The translations under genes were made by a program, and so were the position numbers. From positions 1 to 37,308 of the forward strand of contig JAFAYW010000097.1 of assembly GCA_019240125.1 (NCBI GenBank): DNA of 37,308 nucleotides. The letters are read 5' to 3'. Source of the stretch: Alphaproteobacteria bacterium. GTDB lineage: Bacteria; Pseudomonadota; Alphaproteobacteria; ATCC43930; CGMCC-115725. Shown here piece after piece: positions 16,679 through 24,588 of the stretch (the first letter of the stretch is position 1; each line of letters starts with the position of its first letter). The notes under the pieces were generated by a model that ran no database searches, was not told the origin of the DNA, and saw only the letters and a program-made list of their open reading frames with translations.

Positions 16679-18457
16679 CTACATCTCCTCCACCGGCTCG
16701 ACCCCAAACACCGCCAACCCTGACGCGATGACAACAGCCACGCCGCGCAACAATGCCAGCCGAGCCAGCGTAACTTCCGCATCAACGGCGATCAGGAAAC
16801 GCAACGTCGCGTCATCATTACCCTTGTTCCAGAGCTGGTTGAATTGCGCCGCGACATCGTGAAGAAAGAATGCAATCCGATGAGGTTCGTGAGCCTCGGC
16901 GGCGCTCTCGACGATACGCGGCCAGCTCGCGAGCTGCCGGATCAACCCCAGTTCCAGCGAATCGGTGAGCCGCGCCAACGGCACCCCCGCCAAAGCCGCG
17001 TCGGACAGTTGCGCCGCCGTAAATTGCTCGACGGCCTTGCGCATAACCGAATGCGTGCGGGCGTGAGCGTACTGGACGTAGAAGACGGGGCTGTCGTTGG
17101 ACTGTTCCTTGACCTTAGCGAAGTCGAATTCGAGCGTCTGATCATTTTTCCGCGTCAGCATGATGAAGCGGAAGACATCCTTGCCGACCTCATCGACCAC
17201 CTCGCGCAAGGTGACAAAGGTACCAGCCCGCTTCGACATGCGCACCGGCTCGCCCTTGTCGAACAGATGCACAAGCTGGGTCAGTTTGACGTCGAGCTTG
17301 GCCTTGCGCTCGCTGAGCGCGGTGACGGCGGCCTGCATGCGTTTGACATAACCGCCATGATCGGCGCCCCAGATATCGATCAGATTGTTGAAGCCGCGCC
17401 GCACCTTGTCGTTGTGATAGGCGATATCGGCGGCGAAATAGGTCCACGACCCGTCGGACTTCCGGAGCGGCCGATCGACTTCATCGCCGAACTGCGTCGC
17501 GCGGAACAGGGTCTGTGGCCGCGGCTCCCAATCGTCGGGCAGTTTGCCCTTGGGCGGCTCCAGCACGCCCTCATAGATCAGCCCACGCTCAACCAGGGCC
17601 GTGAGGCCGGCATCGACTGCGCCGCTGGCGACCAGCTCGCGCTCCGAGGTGAAGGTATCAAAGGTGACACCAAGGGCGGCCAGATCGGAGCGGATCAGCG
17701 CCAGCATTTCGCCGATGGCAAATTCGCGCACCGGCGGCAGCCAGGCCGCCTCGGGCTTGTTCAGCCAGCGATCGCCGTCGCGTTCGGCCAGCGCGCGGCC
17801 TGTCGCGACAAGGTATTCGCCGGGGTAAAATCCCTCGGGGATGCCTCCGGCATCCTCACCAAGCGCCTCGCGATAGCGTAAGTGAGCGGATCGGGCCAGC
17901 ACATTGACCTGCGCGCCGGCATCGTTGATGTAGTACTCGCGATGCACCGTAAACCCCGCCTTGGCGAGCAGGGCGGCGAGCGCGTCGCCGACCACTGCGC
18001 CGCGGCCATGCCCGACATGCATCGGCCCCGTTGGGTTGGCGGAGACGAACTCGACATTGACCTTCTCGCCAGCCCCGATATCGGAGTCTCCGTACCGGGT
18101 GCCGGCCTGCAGTACAGCGCGCAACTGAGCGTGCCACACCGCCGGTTCGAGGCGGATGTTGAGAAACCCGGGCCGCGCCGCCGCCACCTCGAAACCGCGA
18201 CCGCGATAATCGCCGCTCACCAGCTTCTGGCCGCGCAGCGCCTCGGCGATCTTCTCGGCAAGCGCCATCGGGTTCTGCTTCACGGCGCCGGCCAGCACCA
18301 TCGCCGCGTTGGTCGCCAGATCGCCGTGCGTGGCGTCGCGCGGCGGCTCGACCGCAACTCGTGTAAAATCGAGCCCGGGAGGCAGAATGGCGGCCGCCGT
18401 CAATTCGTCCAGCGCCGCGATAATGAGCCGGCGAAAGTCGCCGAAGATATTCGTCAT
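16679..18457 (-). CDS. argS: Arginyl-tRNA synthetase
   Basis: A 592-residue class I aminoacyl-tRNA synthetase that charges tRNA(Arg). The N-terminal Add-1 domain recognises the tRNA D-loop. The HIGH motif reads HVGH in [20 protein letters not shown], and the KMSKS-equivalent is [11 protein letters not shown], as usual in Arg[16 protein letters not shown] and the DALR anticodon-binding domain ([19 protein letters not shown] onward) complete the protein. dgt ends ten bases upstream and the SPOR gene begins two bases downstream. Confidence 0.97.
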   Translation of the reverse strand: MTNIFGDFRRLIIAALDELTAAAILPPGLDFTRVAVEPPRDATHGDLATNAAMVLAGAVKQNPMALAEKIAEALRGQKLVSGDYRGRGFEVAAARPGFLNIRLEPAVWHAQLRAVLQAGTRYGDSDIGAGEKVNVEFVSANPTGPMHVGHGRGAVVGDALAALLAKAGFTVHREYYINDAGAQVNVLARSAHLRYREALGEDAGGIPEGFYPGEYLVATGRALAERDGDRWLNKPEAAWLPPVREFAIGEMLALIRSDLAALGVTFDTFTSERELVASGAVDAGLTALVERGLIYEGVLEPPKGKLPDDWEPRPQTLFRATQFGDEVDRPLRKSDGSWTYFAADIAYHNDKVRRGFNNLIDIWGADHGGYVKRMQAAVTALSERKAKLDVKLTQLVHLFDKGEPVRMSKRAGTFVTLREVVDEVGKDVFRFIMLTRKNDQTLEFDFAKVKEQSNDSPVFYVQYAHARTHSVMRKAVEQFTAAQLSDAALAGVPLARLTDSLELGLIRQLASWPRIVESAAEAHEPHRIAFFLHDVAAQFNQLWNKGNDDATLRFLIAVDAEVTLARLALLRGVAVVIASGLAVFGVEPVEEM

Positions 18458-18467
18458 CGTGTTCTAG

Positions 18468-19655
18468 TCATACCGAAGCGTAGGTATCGAATAAGCGACG
18501 ATGCTCGTCGAGCGCGAATCTATCGGTCATGCCGGCGAGGTAATCGGCGATGATCCGCGCCGTCGCCACCGTACCGGTGCCCGCCGCCGGACGCCATTCG
18601 CCGGGCAGGCATTCCGGCTCGGCGACAAACAGCTGGAAGAGCTCGCGCACAACCCGGCGCGCCTTGGAACTCATACGGTTAACCCGGTAGTGGCGGTACA
18701 TCCGCTCAAACAGGAAGCGCTTGAGCGCTCGGTCGTGGTTCCGCATCGCCTCGGAAAAAGATGCCACGGGACCAGGCAATAACCGCACCTCATCGACCGA
18801 TGTCACCCCACTCTCCGTCAGCCGCCGGCCGGTCTCCGACACCAGATCGGTGACCATGCGGTCGATCAGCCGACGAATCGCCTCGTGCACCAGCCGGGAC
18901 TCGTCGAGGAGGGGATATTTGCGGGCCACCTCGGCGAAGACTGGCCCGACCAGCGGCACATCGGCCAGGTCGGCGCGCGCGAACAGCCCGGCGCGCAGCC
19001 CGTCATCGATATCGTGGTTGTTATAGGCGATGTCATCGGCCAGCGACGCCACCTGCGCCTCCGCGCCGGGATAGGTGTGCAGGTCGAGCGAATGGCCCCG
19101 GTCGTACTCCGCGATCGTCGGCGGCACGGCATGCTCCAAGCCAGGGCCGACCAGCGGCCCATTGTGCTTTGCGGTGCCTTCGAGCGTCTCCCAGCAAAGA
19201 TTGAGGCCGTCAAACTCGGCATAGCCATGTTCGAGGCGGGTCAGGATGCGCAAGGTCTGGTCGTTGTGCGTGAAGCCGCCATAGGGCTGCATCTCGGCAT
19301 TAAGTGCTTCTTCGCCGGCATGCCCGAACGGGGTGTGCCCGAGATCGTGCGCGAGAGCCAGGGCTTCGGCGAGGTCTTCGTCGAGTCCCAGCGCCCGCGC
19401 GACGGTGCGCGCGATCTGCGCCACCTCAAGGCTGTGCGTCAGCCGGGTGCGGTAGTGATCGCCCTCGTGATAGACAAAAACCTGCGTCTTGTGCTTGAGG
19501 CGGCGGAACGCGGTGGAGTGGATGATGCGGTCGCGGTCGCGCTGAAAGGGCGAGCGCATGGCGTGCTCCGGCTCCGGATAGAGCCGGCCGCGACTTTGCT
19601 GCGGGTGAGACGCGTAGGGCGCGCGCCCTACCGGCCAGACCGAGTCCCAGGCCAT
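18468..19655 (-). CDS. dgt: dGTP triphosphohydrolase-like HD phosphohydrolase
   Basis: A 395-residue protein of the deoxyguanosinetriphosphate triphosphohydrolase-like family, hydrolysing dNTPs to nucleoside and triphosphate. The N-terminus contains SRGRLYPEPEHAMRSPFQRDRDRIIHSTAFRRLKHKTQVF, the family mark. HD-domain metal residues are visible in RLTHSLEVAQIART and ALAHDLGHTPFGHAGEEAL, and SLADDIAYNNHDIDDGLRAG supplies the third Asp. It leads the long minus-strand gene series. erpA, often near it in Alphaproteobacteria, is not present here. Confidence 0.94.
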   Translation of the reverse strand: MAWDSVWPVGRAPYASHPQQSRGRLYPEPEHAMRSPFQRDRDRIIHSTAFRRLKHKTQVFVYHEGDHYRTRLTHSLEVAQIARTVARALGLDEDLAEALALAHDLGHTPFGHAGEEALNAEMQPYGGFTHNDQTLRILTRLEHGYAEFDGLNLCWETLEGTAKHNGPLVGPGLEHAVPPTIAEYDRGHSLDLHTYPGAEAQVASLADDIAYNNHDIDDGLRAGLFARADLADVPLVGPVFAEVARKYPLLDESRLVHEAIRRLIDRMVTDLVSETGRRLTESGVTSVDEVRLLPGPVASFSEAMRNHDRALKRFLFERMYRHYRVNRMSSKARRVVRELFQLFVAEPECLPGEWRPAAGTGTVATARIIADYLAGMTDRFALDEHRRLFDTYASV

Positions 19656-19707
19656 GCGGCGACCCTAAACCGGACCGCCGCGCGCGTCCACTCAAGCCTG
19701 GGTAGCG

Positions 19708-20193
19708 TCAGAGTGAGGCGAGCATCGCCTCGGCGCTCGAGATGCCGTATTCGCCCGAAGGCTCGACATTGAGCGCAATGATCGTGCCGTTATCGACGAT
19801 CATCGAATAACGCTGCGAGCGCATGCCCATGCCGGCCGCGATACGATCGACCGTCAGCCCCATCGCCTCGGTGAACTCGCAGCTGCCGTCGCCGAGCATC
19901 ACGACATTGTCGCCGGCGTTGTGCTCCTTGCCCCAGGCGTTCATCACAAACGCATCGTTGACCGACAGGCAGGCAATCGTGTCGACGCCCTTGCCCTTCA
20001 GCCCGGCCGCGTTCTGCACATAGCCCGGCAGGTGCTTTGACGAGCAGGTACGGGTATAAGCGCCGGGGAGCGCAAACAGCGCCACCTTCTTGCCCGCGAA
20101 GAACTCGTCCGACGTCACCGCCTTGACGCCATCTGGCCCCAGATAGCGCAATGTAATGCCCGCCGGAACCTTGTCACCAACTTTCACCGCCAT
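19708..20193 (-). CDS. Prx5-type peroxiredoxin
   Basis: A 161-residue thiol peroxidase that reduces H2O2 and organic hydroperoxides, normally using glutathione/glutaredoxin or thioredoxin. The active-site segment PGAYTRTCSSKHLPGY carries the peroxidatic Cys50 with its Thr; the usual text is PGAFTPTCS, so Tyr and Arg are small variations next to a complete site. A second Cys, Cys75, lies in DTIACLSVNDAFVMNAWG. The C-terminal DNGTIIALNVEP and SSAEAML are family-typical. A GGAGG sequence precedes the ATG. The gene stands alone between dgt and a repeat-containing gap. Confidence 0.95.
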   Translation of the reverse strand: MAVKVGDKVPAGITLRYLGPDGVKAVTSDEFFAGKKVALFALPGAYTRTCSSKHLPGYVQNAAGLKGKGVDTIACLSVNDAFVMNAWGKEHNAGDNVVMLGDGSCEFTEAMGLTVDRIAAGMGMRSQRYSMIVDNGTIIALNVEPSGEYGISSAEAMLASL

Positions 20194-20235
20194 TGCTGCC
20201 TCCGTTTCAGGTAGTTACTTCTACTTCAAGGAAGT

Positions 20236-20316
20236 TGTCGTCCCTGCGAAGGCAGGGACCCATAGTCGGGCTTGGGAGTTGTTGAACGGTGGGTCCGTGC
20301 TTTCGCAGGGACGACA
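20236..20316. repeat. Long palindromic intergenic repeat
   Basis: Two 27-base arms (20236-20262 and 20290-20316) are inverted copies with two mismatches, separated by 27 bases. Each arm also contains its own small hairpin (TCCCTGC...GCAGGGA in the left one). It lies between the MDR gene end and the peroxiredoxin start. The core, GTCGTCCCTGCGAA with its mirror, resembles dispersed intergenic repeats known in many Alphaproteobacteria. It could stop transcription or be a REP/MITE-like element. Confidence 0.8.
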
Positions 20317-20347
20317 GTAAGGAGAGACCTGCTGCGCTCGCATCTAC

Positions 20348-21274
20348 TCAGCGCTGGGGAACGGTGAAGATGGCTTTGCCGGGAATGCGGCGCTCGCGCA
20401 GGAGGGGGCCGATGCGCGGCAGCTCGTGCCAATCGTGTTCGACGATGCGCGGCTTCAGCGAGCCCTCCGCCACCAGGCCGGCCAGTAACGCCAGATCGGG
20501 GCCAAAGCGCTCGGCGGGCTCACAGGTGAAGTAGTGGAAGCTCTGGATGCGGGCGTTCTGATGCTCGGAAAAATCGCGGAAATCGATGTTGGTCTTCTCG
20601 CCGGACGAGTTTCCGAAGATTACCACCGTGCCGCGCGCTTCCACCCGCGCCAGCGCGGCAGTGAGCGAGGCACCGCCGGCACTCTCCAGGATGAGCGGGA
20701 AGCGGCCTTGCGCTTCCTCGATACGGGTGATGATGTCGGCCGCGCCGAGCCCGTCGATGACCGCCCCGCGCTCACGGCTGCCAACTACCGCGGTGACATG
20801 CGCACCCGACCGATGCGCGATCTGCACCGCCAGATTGCCGACGCCGCCGGCGGCGCCGGTGATTAACACCCGCTTGCCGAGCAGCGGCGCGCCGTGCCGC
20901 AACGTGCGCAATGCCGTCAATCCCGCTACCGGCAGTGCCGCGGCCGCGGCAAACGAGACATTGTCGGCCATCGCCGCCATGCGGTCGCCCGGCACCGCGG
21001 CGCGCTCGCACCAGCCTTCCCAATCGCACAGCGCGACGACCCGCGTGCCGGCGGGGCAGCCGCTGCCATCCGCCGCCGCCTTGACGACGACCCCCGCGAT
21101 ATCCTGCCCCGGCCGCCAGCCCTCGGCGCGCACCTGGAACAGCCTGAGTTCGCCGCGATTGAGCGAAAACGCATGCACCGCAACCAGCGCCTCATGGGGC
21201 CGCAATTCCGGCTCGGCGACCTCGCGGATCGCCACCGGCTCCGCCCCACCCGGCGTATTCACGACAGCGAGCAA
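20348..21274 (-). CDS. MDR-superfamily NAD(P)H quinone oxidoreductase-like protein
   Basis: A 308-residue medium-chain dehydrogenase/reductase. The N-terminal GroES-like domain (about 1-110) has EALVAVHAFSLNRGEL and the WRPGQDIAGVV motif but no zinc-binding Cys cluster, so it belongs with quinone-oxidoreductase-like zinc-independent members. The Rossmann fold begins at VLITGAAGGVGNLAVQIAHRSGA, the AxxGxxG-type NADP motif. ILESAGGASLTAALARV and GTVVIFGNSSGEKTNIDF complete the cofactor domain. Substrate unknown. It begins with the mobile-repeat-rich gap upstream and is not tightly packed with neighbours. Confidence 0.88.
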   Translation of the reverse strand: MLAVVNTPGGAEPVAIREVAEPELRPHEALVAVHAFSLNRGELRLFQVRAEGWRPGQDIAGVVVKAAADGSGCPAGTRVVALCDWEGWCERAAVPGDRMAAMADNVSFAAAAALPVAGLTALRTLRHGAPLLGKRVLITGAAGGVGNLAVQIAHRSGAHVTAVVGSRERGAVIDGLGAADIITRIEEAQGRFPLILESAGGASLTAALARVEARGTVVIFGNSSGEKTNIDFRDFSEHQNARIQSFHYFTCEPAERFGPDLALLAGLVAEGSLKPRIVEHDWHELPRIGPLLRERRIPGKAIFTVPQR

Positions 21275-21293
21275 GCGACCCCTCCGTCAAAGA

Positions 21294-21321
21294 GCCCCTC
21301 TCCCTCAGAGCGGGAGAGGGC
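21294..21321. repeat. GC-rich hairpin in the MDR / PanE-like gap
   Basis: GCCCCTCTCCC and GGGAGAGGGC (21294-21304 and 21312-21321) form a ten-base stem with a short loop. It lies downstream of the PanE-like gene and upstream of MDR, both minus strand. It may be a terminator for the former, but the minus-strand T run after it is weak (CTCTTTG). The same stem sequence is common in dispersed alphaproteobacterial intergenic repeats. Confidence 0.6.
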
Positions 21322-21345
21322 AAGAGACACACCTCATACAAACCC

Positions 21346-21435
21346 GGTCATTGCGAGCGAAGCGAAGCAATCTCGTGCAGATGAGACTCTATCGGATCGA
21401 GATTGCCGCGTCGCCTACGGCTCCTCGCAATGACC
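21346..21435. repeat. 90-bp dispersed inverted repeat (GTCATTGCGAG family)
   Basis: The left arm begins GGTCATTGCGAGCGAAGCG and continues to AGCAATCTCG (21346-21375). The right arm mirrors it as CGAGATTGCCGCG through CTCCTCGCAATGACC (21398-21435). The outer twelve bases are perfectly complementary, and the inner parts less so. This sequence type is a well-known dispersed palindromic element in Bradyrhizobium-like and other alphaproteobacterial genomes. Confidence 0.8.
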
Positions 21436-21460
21436 TGAGTGTCGGCAGATGTACCCCTGA

Positions 21461-21487
21461 GATCCCCCGGTCAAGCCCGGAGATGAC
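21461..21487. repeat. Fragment of a CCCGG-TCAAG-CCCGG dispersed repeat
   Basis: GATCCCCCGGTCAAGCCCGG followed by AGATGAC matches the common alphaproteobacterial intergenic motif in which TCAAG is flanked by CCCGG. It is the third repeat type in this 240-bp gap and lies 27 bases from the end of the PanE-like gene. Confidence 0.5.
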
Positions 21488-21514
21488 ATCGTGCGGCCAT
21501 TCGGCCGCTCAATG

Positions 21515-22585
21515 TCAGTTCAGGCGCAGGTCCGTGATGTGCTTCGGGTCGGGCTTGAGCTCGCCGCGCTCGACGCGGGTCACGATGTCCGTGAGGATCG
21601 CGTTGGTCGGTGCTTCGAGGCCGATCTCCTTGCCCTTCTGCACGACAAAGCCGTTGAGAAACTGGATCTCGGTGCGACGGCCTTTGACCATGTCCTGGCC
21701 CATCGACGGGCGATGCTCGCCGCCGCCCGGCTTATTGGCCTCGGCGAGACGGTGATCGTCGATCTCCTTCTGCGCCGCCGCATTGCCCTCGCCGGCCAAC
21801 GCGATCTTTTCCGGGTCCATGTGGCTGACCTCGTCGAAGGTATAGCCGAGGGCGAAGCCGACGCGGATTGCCTCGCTGCCGAGCCGGTTCGAGAAATGCC
21901 GGATCGAGTCGATCTTGACCATGTCGCGGGTGATCATGCCGGTGCAGGCCGACAGCCCATTGCCCATGACATTGGTCACCAGCTTGGACCAGCGCTCGCC
22001 CCACAGATTGTCGGTCACCATCGCGCTGTCGGAATTGGCCAGCAGACCCATGACTTCCTGAGCCCGGTCGGTCTTGCGGCCATGCACCTCGCCGACGCGG
22101 AACACGGTGTGCTTGCTGCCCGACTTGCCAGCAGCGCGGGCGATCTTGCCCGGCTCGTTGAGCCCGACCGTAATCGAACTGGCGATCGAGCCCAGCGTCT
22201 TGCCCCAGCCGACGATGCCGGCGATCGTCTCTTCATTCATGCAGTTCTGCAATGAGACGCAATAGCCATCCGGCGCCAGATACTGCTTGATCATTGTGGT
22301 CGCCCAGGCCGTGTCGTACGACTTGGTGCAGATAAAGGCGATGTCGAACGGCTTGGCTTTTGCGACTTCCTGCAATTGGGTGACGTGCAGGGCCTTCACC
22401 TTGACGGTGAACGGCTCGACATCCTTCAGATGGGTGATCGTCAGGCCGTTCTTGTTCATGGCCTCGACGTGTTCGGGCCAGAAATCAATAAAGGTGACAT
22501 CCTCACCGGCCTTTACCATATGCGCGCCGGCGTAGCCGCCGACCGCCCCAGTGCACACAACAGCTATTCTCTTACCCGTCGCCAT
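21515..22585 (-). CDS. ApbA/PanE-family ketopantoate reductase-like protein
   Basis: A 356-residue NADPH-dependent reductase. The family reduces 2-dehydropantoate for pantothenate synthesis, but many members act on other 2-keto acids. The N-terminal Rossmann motif reads VVCTGAVGGYAGAHMVKAG; the expected GxGAxG has Cys at the first Gly. The catalytic-domain Lys is likely in FICTKSYDTAWA or in LWGERWSKLVTNVMGNGLSA, with Asn conserved there. The C-terminal domain ends RGELKPDPKHITDLRLN. GGAGGA precedes the ATG. At about 50 residues longer than PanE, with an inserted segment around 250-300, it is probably a paralogue with a different substrate. Confidence 0.85.
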   Translation of the reverse strand: MATGKRIAVVCTGAVGGYAGAHMVKAGEDVTFIDFWPEHVEAMNKNGLTITHLKDVEPFTVKVKALHVTQLQEVAKAKPFDIAFICTKSYDTAWATTMIKQYLAPDGYCVSLQNCMNEETIAGIVGWGKTLGSIASSITVGLNEPGKIARAAGKSGSKHTVFRVGEVHGRKTDRAQEVMGLLANSDSAMVTDNLWGERWSKLVTNVMGNGLSACTGMITRDMVKIDSIRHFSNRLGSEAIRVGFALGYTFDEVSHMDPEKIALAGEGNAAAQKEIDDHRLAEANKPGGGEHRPSMGQDMVKGRRTEIQFLNGFVVQKGKEIGLEAPTNAILTDIVTRVERGELKPDPKHITDLRLN

Positions 22586-22670
22586 CTGCCGTCCTCCGCA
22601 TTTTCTTCGGCTGTGTTCCGATGGCGATCCTAGTACGGCGCGACCATCCGGGGGAAGCGCCGGGCCGGAT

Positions 22671-23099
22671 TTAACGGCGCTTGGGACCCGGCTTTGCGGA
22701 AACCGCAGGGCGGCGCGCCGGCGCCTGCCGCGCCGCCGGCTTCGCAGACGCCGCCTTGGCGGGCGTGGTCTTTGCGGCGCGCGGCTTGGACGCTGGCTTT
22801 GTGGCGGCTTGCGGCTTCTTCACAACGCGACGGGCGGCACGCCTTGCTGGCGGGGGCGCCGGCGCGGGGCGTGCGAATTTCCGGGCAAGCCAGCGCAACG
22901 CGACAAAGCCGTGGCCATCGGCAAACAATCCGACCGGCACCAGCACGAGGCCCAGCGCCATCGTGATGCTAGCGACCCGCTCCAGCCGCGCGATCTCGCC
23001 GACTACCGCGACAAACCCGGCGACCATGCCGAGACAGAACACCCACAGCGCCAGCTTGGTGTATCGCAGATAACGCAGCAGAGCCCGCACCGGCGCCAT
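22671..23099 (-). CDS. Small membrane protein with Ala/Lys/Pro-rich basic tail
   Basis: A 142-residue protein without a recognised family. The start is ATG 23099, fourteen bases after the MFS stop; a longer frame to 23237 is antisense MFS text. Residues about 10-32 (LAL-WVFCLGMVAGFVAVV) and about 40-62 (VASITMALGLVLVPVGLFADG) form two membrane segments. From about residue 68 the sequence becomes a low-complexity tail rich in Ala, Lys, Pro and Arg (VVKKPQAATKPASKPRAAKT and similar), like histone-H1-type AlgP/HC tails. The tail would probably be cytoplasmic and could bind nucleic acid or phosphate-rich polymers; this is inference. Confidence 0.7.
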   Translation of the reverse strand: MAPVRALLRYLRYTKLALWVFCLGMVAGFVAVVGEIARLERVASITMALGLVLVPVGLFADGHGFVALRWLARKFARPAPAPPPARRAARRVVKKPQAATKPASKPRAAKTTPAKAASAKPAARQAPARRPAVSAKPGPKRR

Positions 23100-23113
23100 G
23101 CGATCGCCGTTGT

Positions 23114-24433
23114 CTAACGCGCGACGCGGCCGGCGACGGCGCGAACGTCGCGCGGCGCAGCGCGCCAGATCGCCAGGGAGGACACCACCCCGCACCCCAG
23201 CGACATCCAGAAGGCGGGGGCATAGCTGCCGACCCAATCATGCAAGAGCCCGGCAACCAGCGGACCGACGCCGCCCCCCATGATGGCGCCAAGCATCACA
23301 GTGCCGAAGATGCCGCCAAAATGGCGTCCCTCGAAAATCTCTGCCGGGATCGCGCCCATCACTGAGGTCAGGCCATAACCGAGGGTGCCCTGCGTTAGCA
23401 CCATCGCGTAGAGCAGCCACGTGGTGGGCATCGTGCGCATCGCCAGCAGCACGAGACAGCACAGCACGAAACCGCCATTGCCGATCGCCCAAACCCATTC
23501 GCGGCCAATGCGATCAGACAGATGCCCGAGCGCGATCTGACCCGGTACCGCGACGAGGCTGACAAAACCCAGCGCCCAGGCGGCGGTGGCAGCATCGTAG
23601 CCGATCTCGGTCAGGTATTTTGTCTGGTGCACCTGGATCGCGTACCAGGAAAACAGGCTGCAGAAATAGCCGAGGAAGATCCACCAGAAGCGCCGTGTCG
23701 CGATGGCGCGGCGCCATGTCCAATCGGTCGCCGCCCACGCCGCATCGACGATATTCGCGGCTGGCCGCGCTTCGCTCGCGGCCTGCACCGGCCCGCCATC
23801 GGGTTCTAGCCCGAGATCGCGCGGGTGTCGCCGCAGCAGCAGGTTGAGCGGCATCAGCAAGACCAGCACCAGCACTCCGAGCGCGGCGCAGGCGCGGCGC
23901 CAGCCGGAATGCGCGATCAGGCTCTCGACCCACGGCAACAGCGTGATCGAGCCGAGCCCGACCCCAGAAAAGGCGATGCTCAGCGCCAGCCCGCGCCGCC
24001 GCACAAACCAGTTCGTCAGGTAGAGCGACTGCCCGGTATAGGCGAGGCAATTCACCCCGCCGCCGACCAGCGCACCCAGTGTGAGATAGAGCTGCCAGGG
24101 CTGCTGCGCCAGCATCGTTAGCAGCAGCCCGGCGGCCATCCCGACGACCCCCGCCTCGACCACCAGAAGCGGACCGCGCGCATCCATCACGCGCCCGACC
24201 AGCGGGGTGATCAGCGCCGACGCGACAAACCCAAAGGAAAACGCCCCCGCGGTGACGCCGCGGCTCCAGTGAAACTCGTCGAGAATCGCCGGAAACAGCA
24301 GCGAGAACGCGGTACGCGCATTGACCCCGACCGCCATCGTCACAAAGCCCACCGCGACCAGCAGCCAGCCATAGAAAAACGGCAGGCGGAGCCTGGGTTG
24401 CGGCGGTGCGGCGGCGGATTTGACGAGCGGCAC
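23114..24433 (-). CDS. MFS transporter, monocarboxylate-carrier-like
   Basis: A 439-residue, twelve-segment major facilitator. FFYGWLLVAVGFVTMAVGVNARTAFSLLFPAI is the usual start of the oxalate/monocarboxylate-type group; VGRVMDARGP is the segment 2-3 loop and NWFVRRRGLALSIAFSGVGLGS the segment 4-5 region. HLSDRIGREW is the matching loop in the second half. It differs clearly from the two related MFS carriers at 2018 and 28259. It is divergent from the M81 peptidase gene, 155 bases apart, and precedes the basic-tailed membrane protein on the same strand. Substrate unknown; small organic acid or peptide-derived product is plausible. Confidence 0.9.
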   Translation of the reverse strand: MPLVKSAAAPPQPRLRLPFFYGWLLVAVGFVTMAVGVNARTAFSLLFPAILDEFHWSRGVTAGAFSFGFVASALITPLVGRVMDARGPLLVVEAGVVGMAAGLLLTMLAQQPWQLYLTLGALVGGGVNCLAYTGQSLYLTNWFVRRRGLALSIAFSGVGLGSITLLPWVESLIAHSGWRRACAALGVLVLVLLMPLNLLLRRHPRDLGLEPDGGPVQAASEARPAANIVDAAWAATDWTWRRAIATRRFWWIFLGYFCSLFSWYAIQVHQTKYLTEIGYDAATAAWALGFVSLVAVPGQIALGHLSDRIGREWVWAIGNGGFVLCCLVLLAMRTMPTTWLLYAMVLTQGTLGYGLTSVMGAIPAEIFEGRHFGGIFGTVMLGAIMGGGVGPLVAGLLHDWVGSYAPAFWMSLGCGVVSSLAIWRAAPRDVRAVAGRVAR

Positions 24434-24472
24434 CGGCCACCATCCGACAGAGCGAGGACAGGCCCGAATTCT

Positions 24473-24501
24473 GCGATAGAGCGGGCGAGCCGCATTCTAT
24501 C
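24473..24501. promoter_or_regulatory. Inverted repeat between divergent MFS and M81 genes
   Basis: GATAGA (24475-24480) and TCTATC (24496-24501) are perfect inverted halves, 21 bases centre to centre, and the flanks extend partly as GCGATAGA and TCTATCACGC. The element is in the 155-bp divergent gap and could be an operator serving both genes. Bound protein unknown. Confidence 0.35.
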
Positions 24502-24588
24502 ACGCGGCCGGTGCCTTGGCCGCGCTCTTGCCTCCGCCGGGCAGAGCATCGCCTAATGGCGACGGACCCAGGCGCCGTGGAGCCTCAG

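Noticed and set aside
19656-24433. Possible prophage, IS element or CRISPR in the repeat-rich accessory region
   Set aside because: No transposase, integrase, cas gene or regularly spaced direct repeats are present; the repeats are short palindromic intergenic elements.
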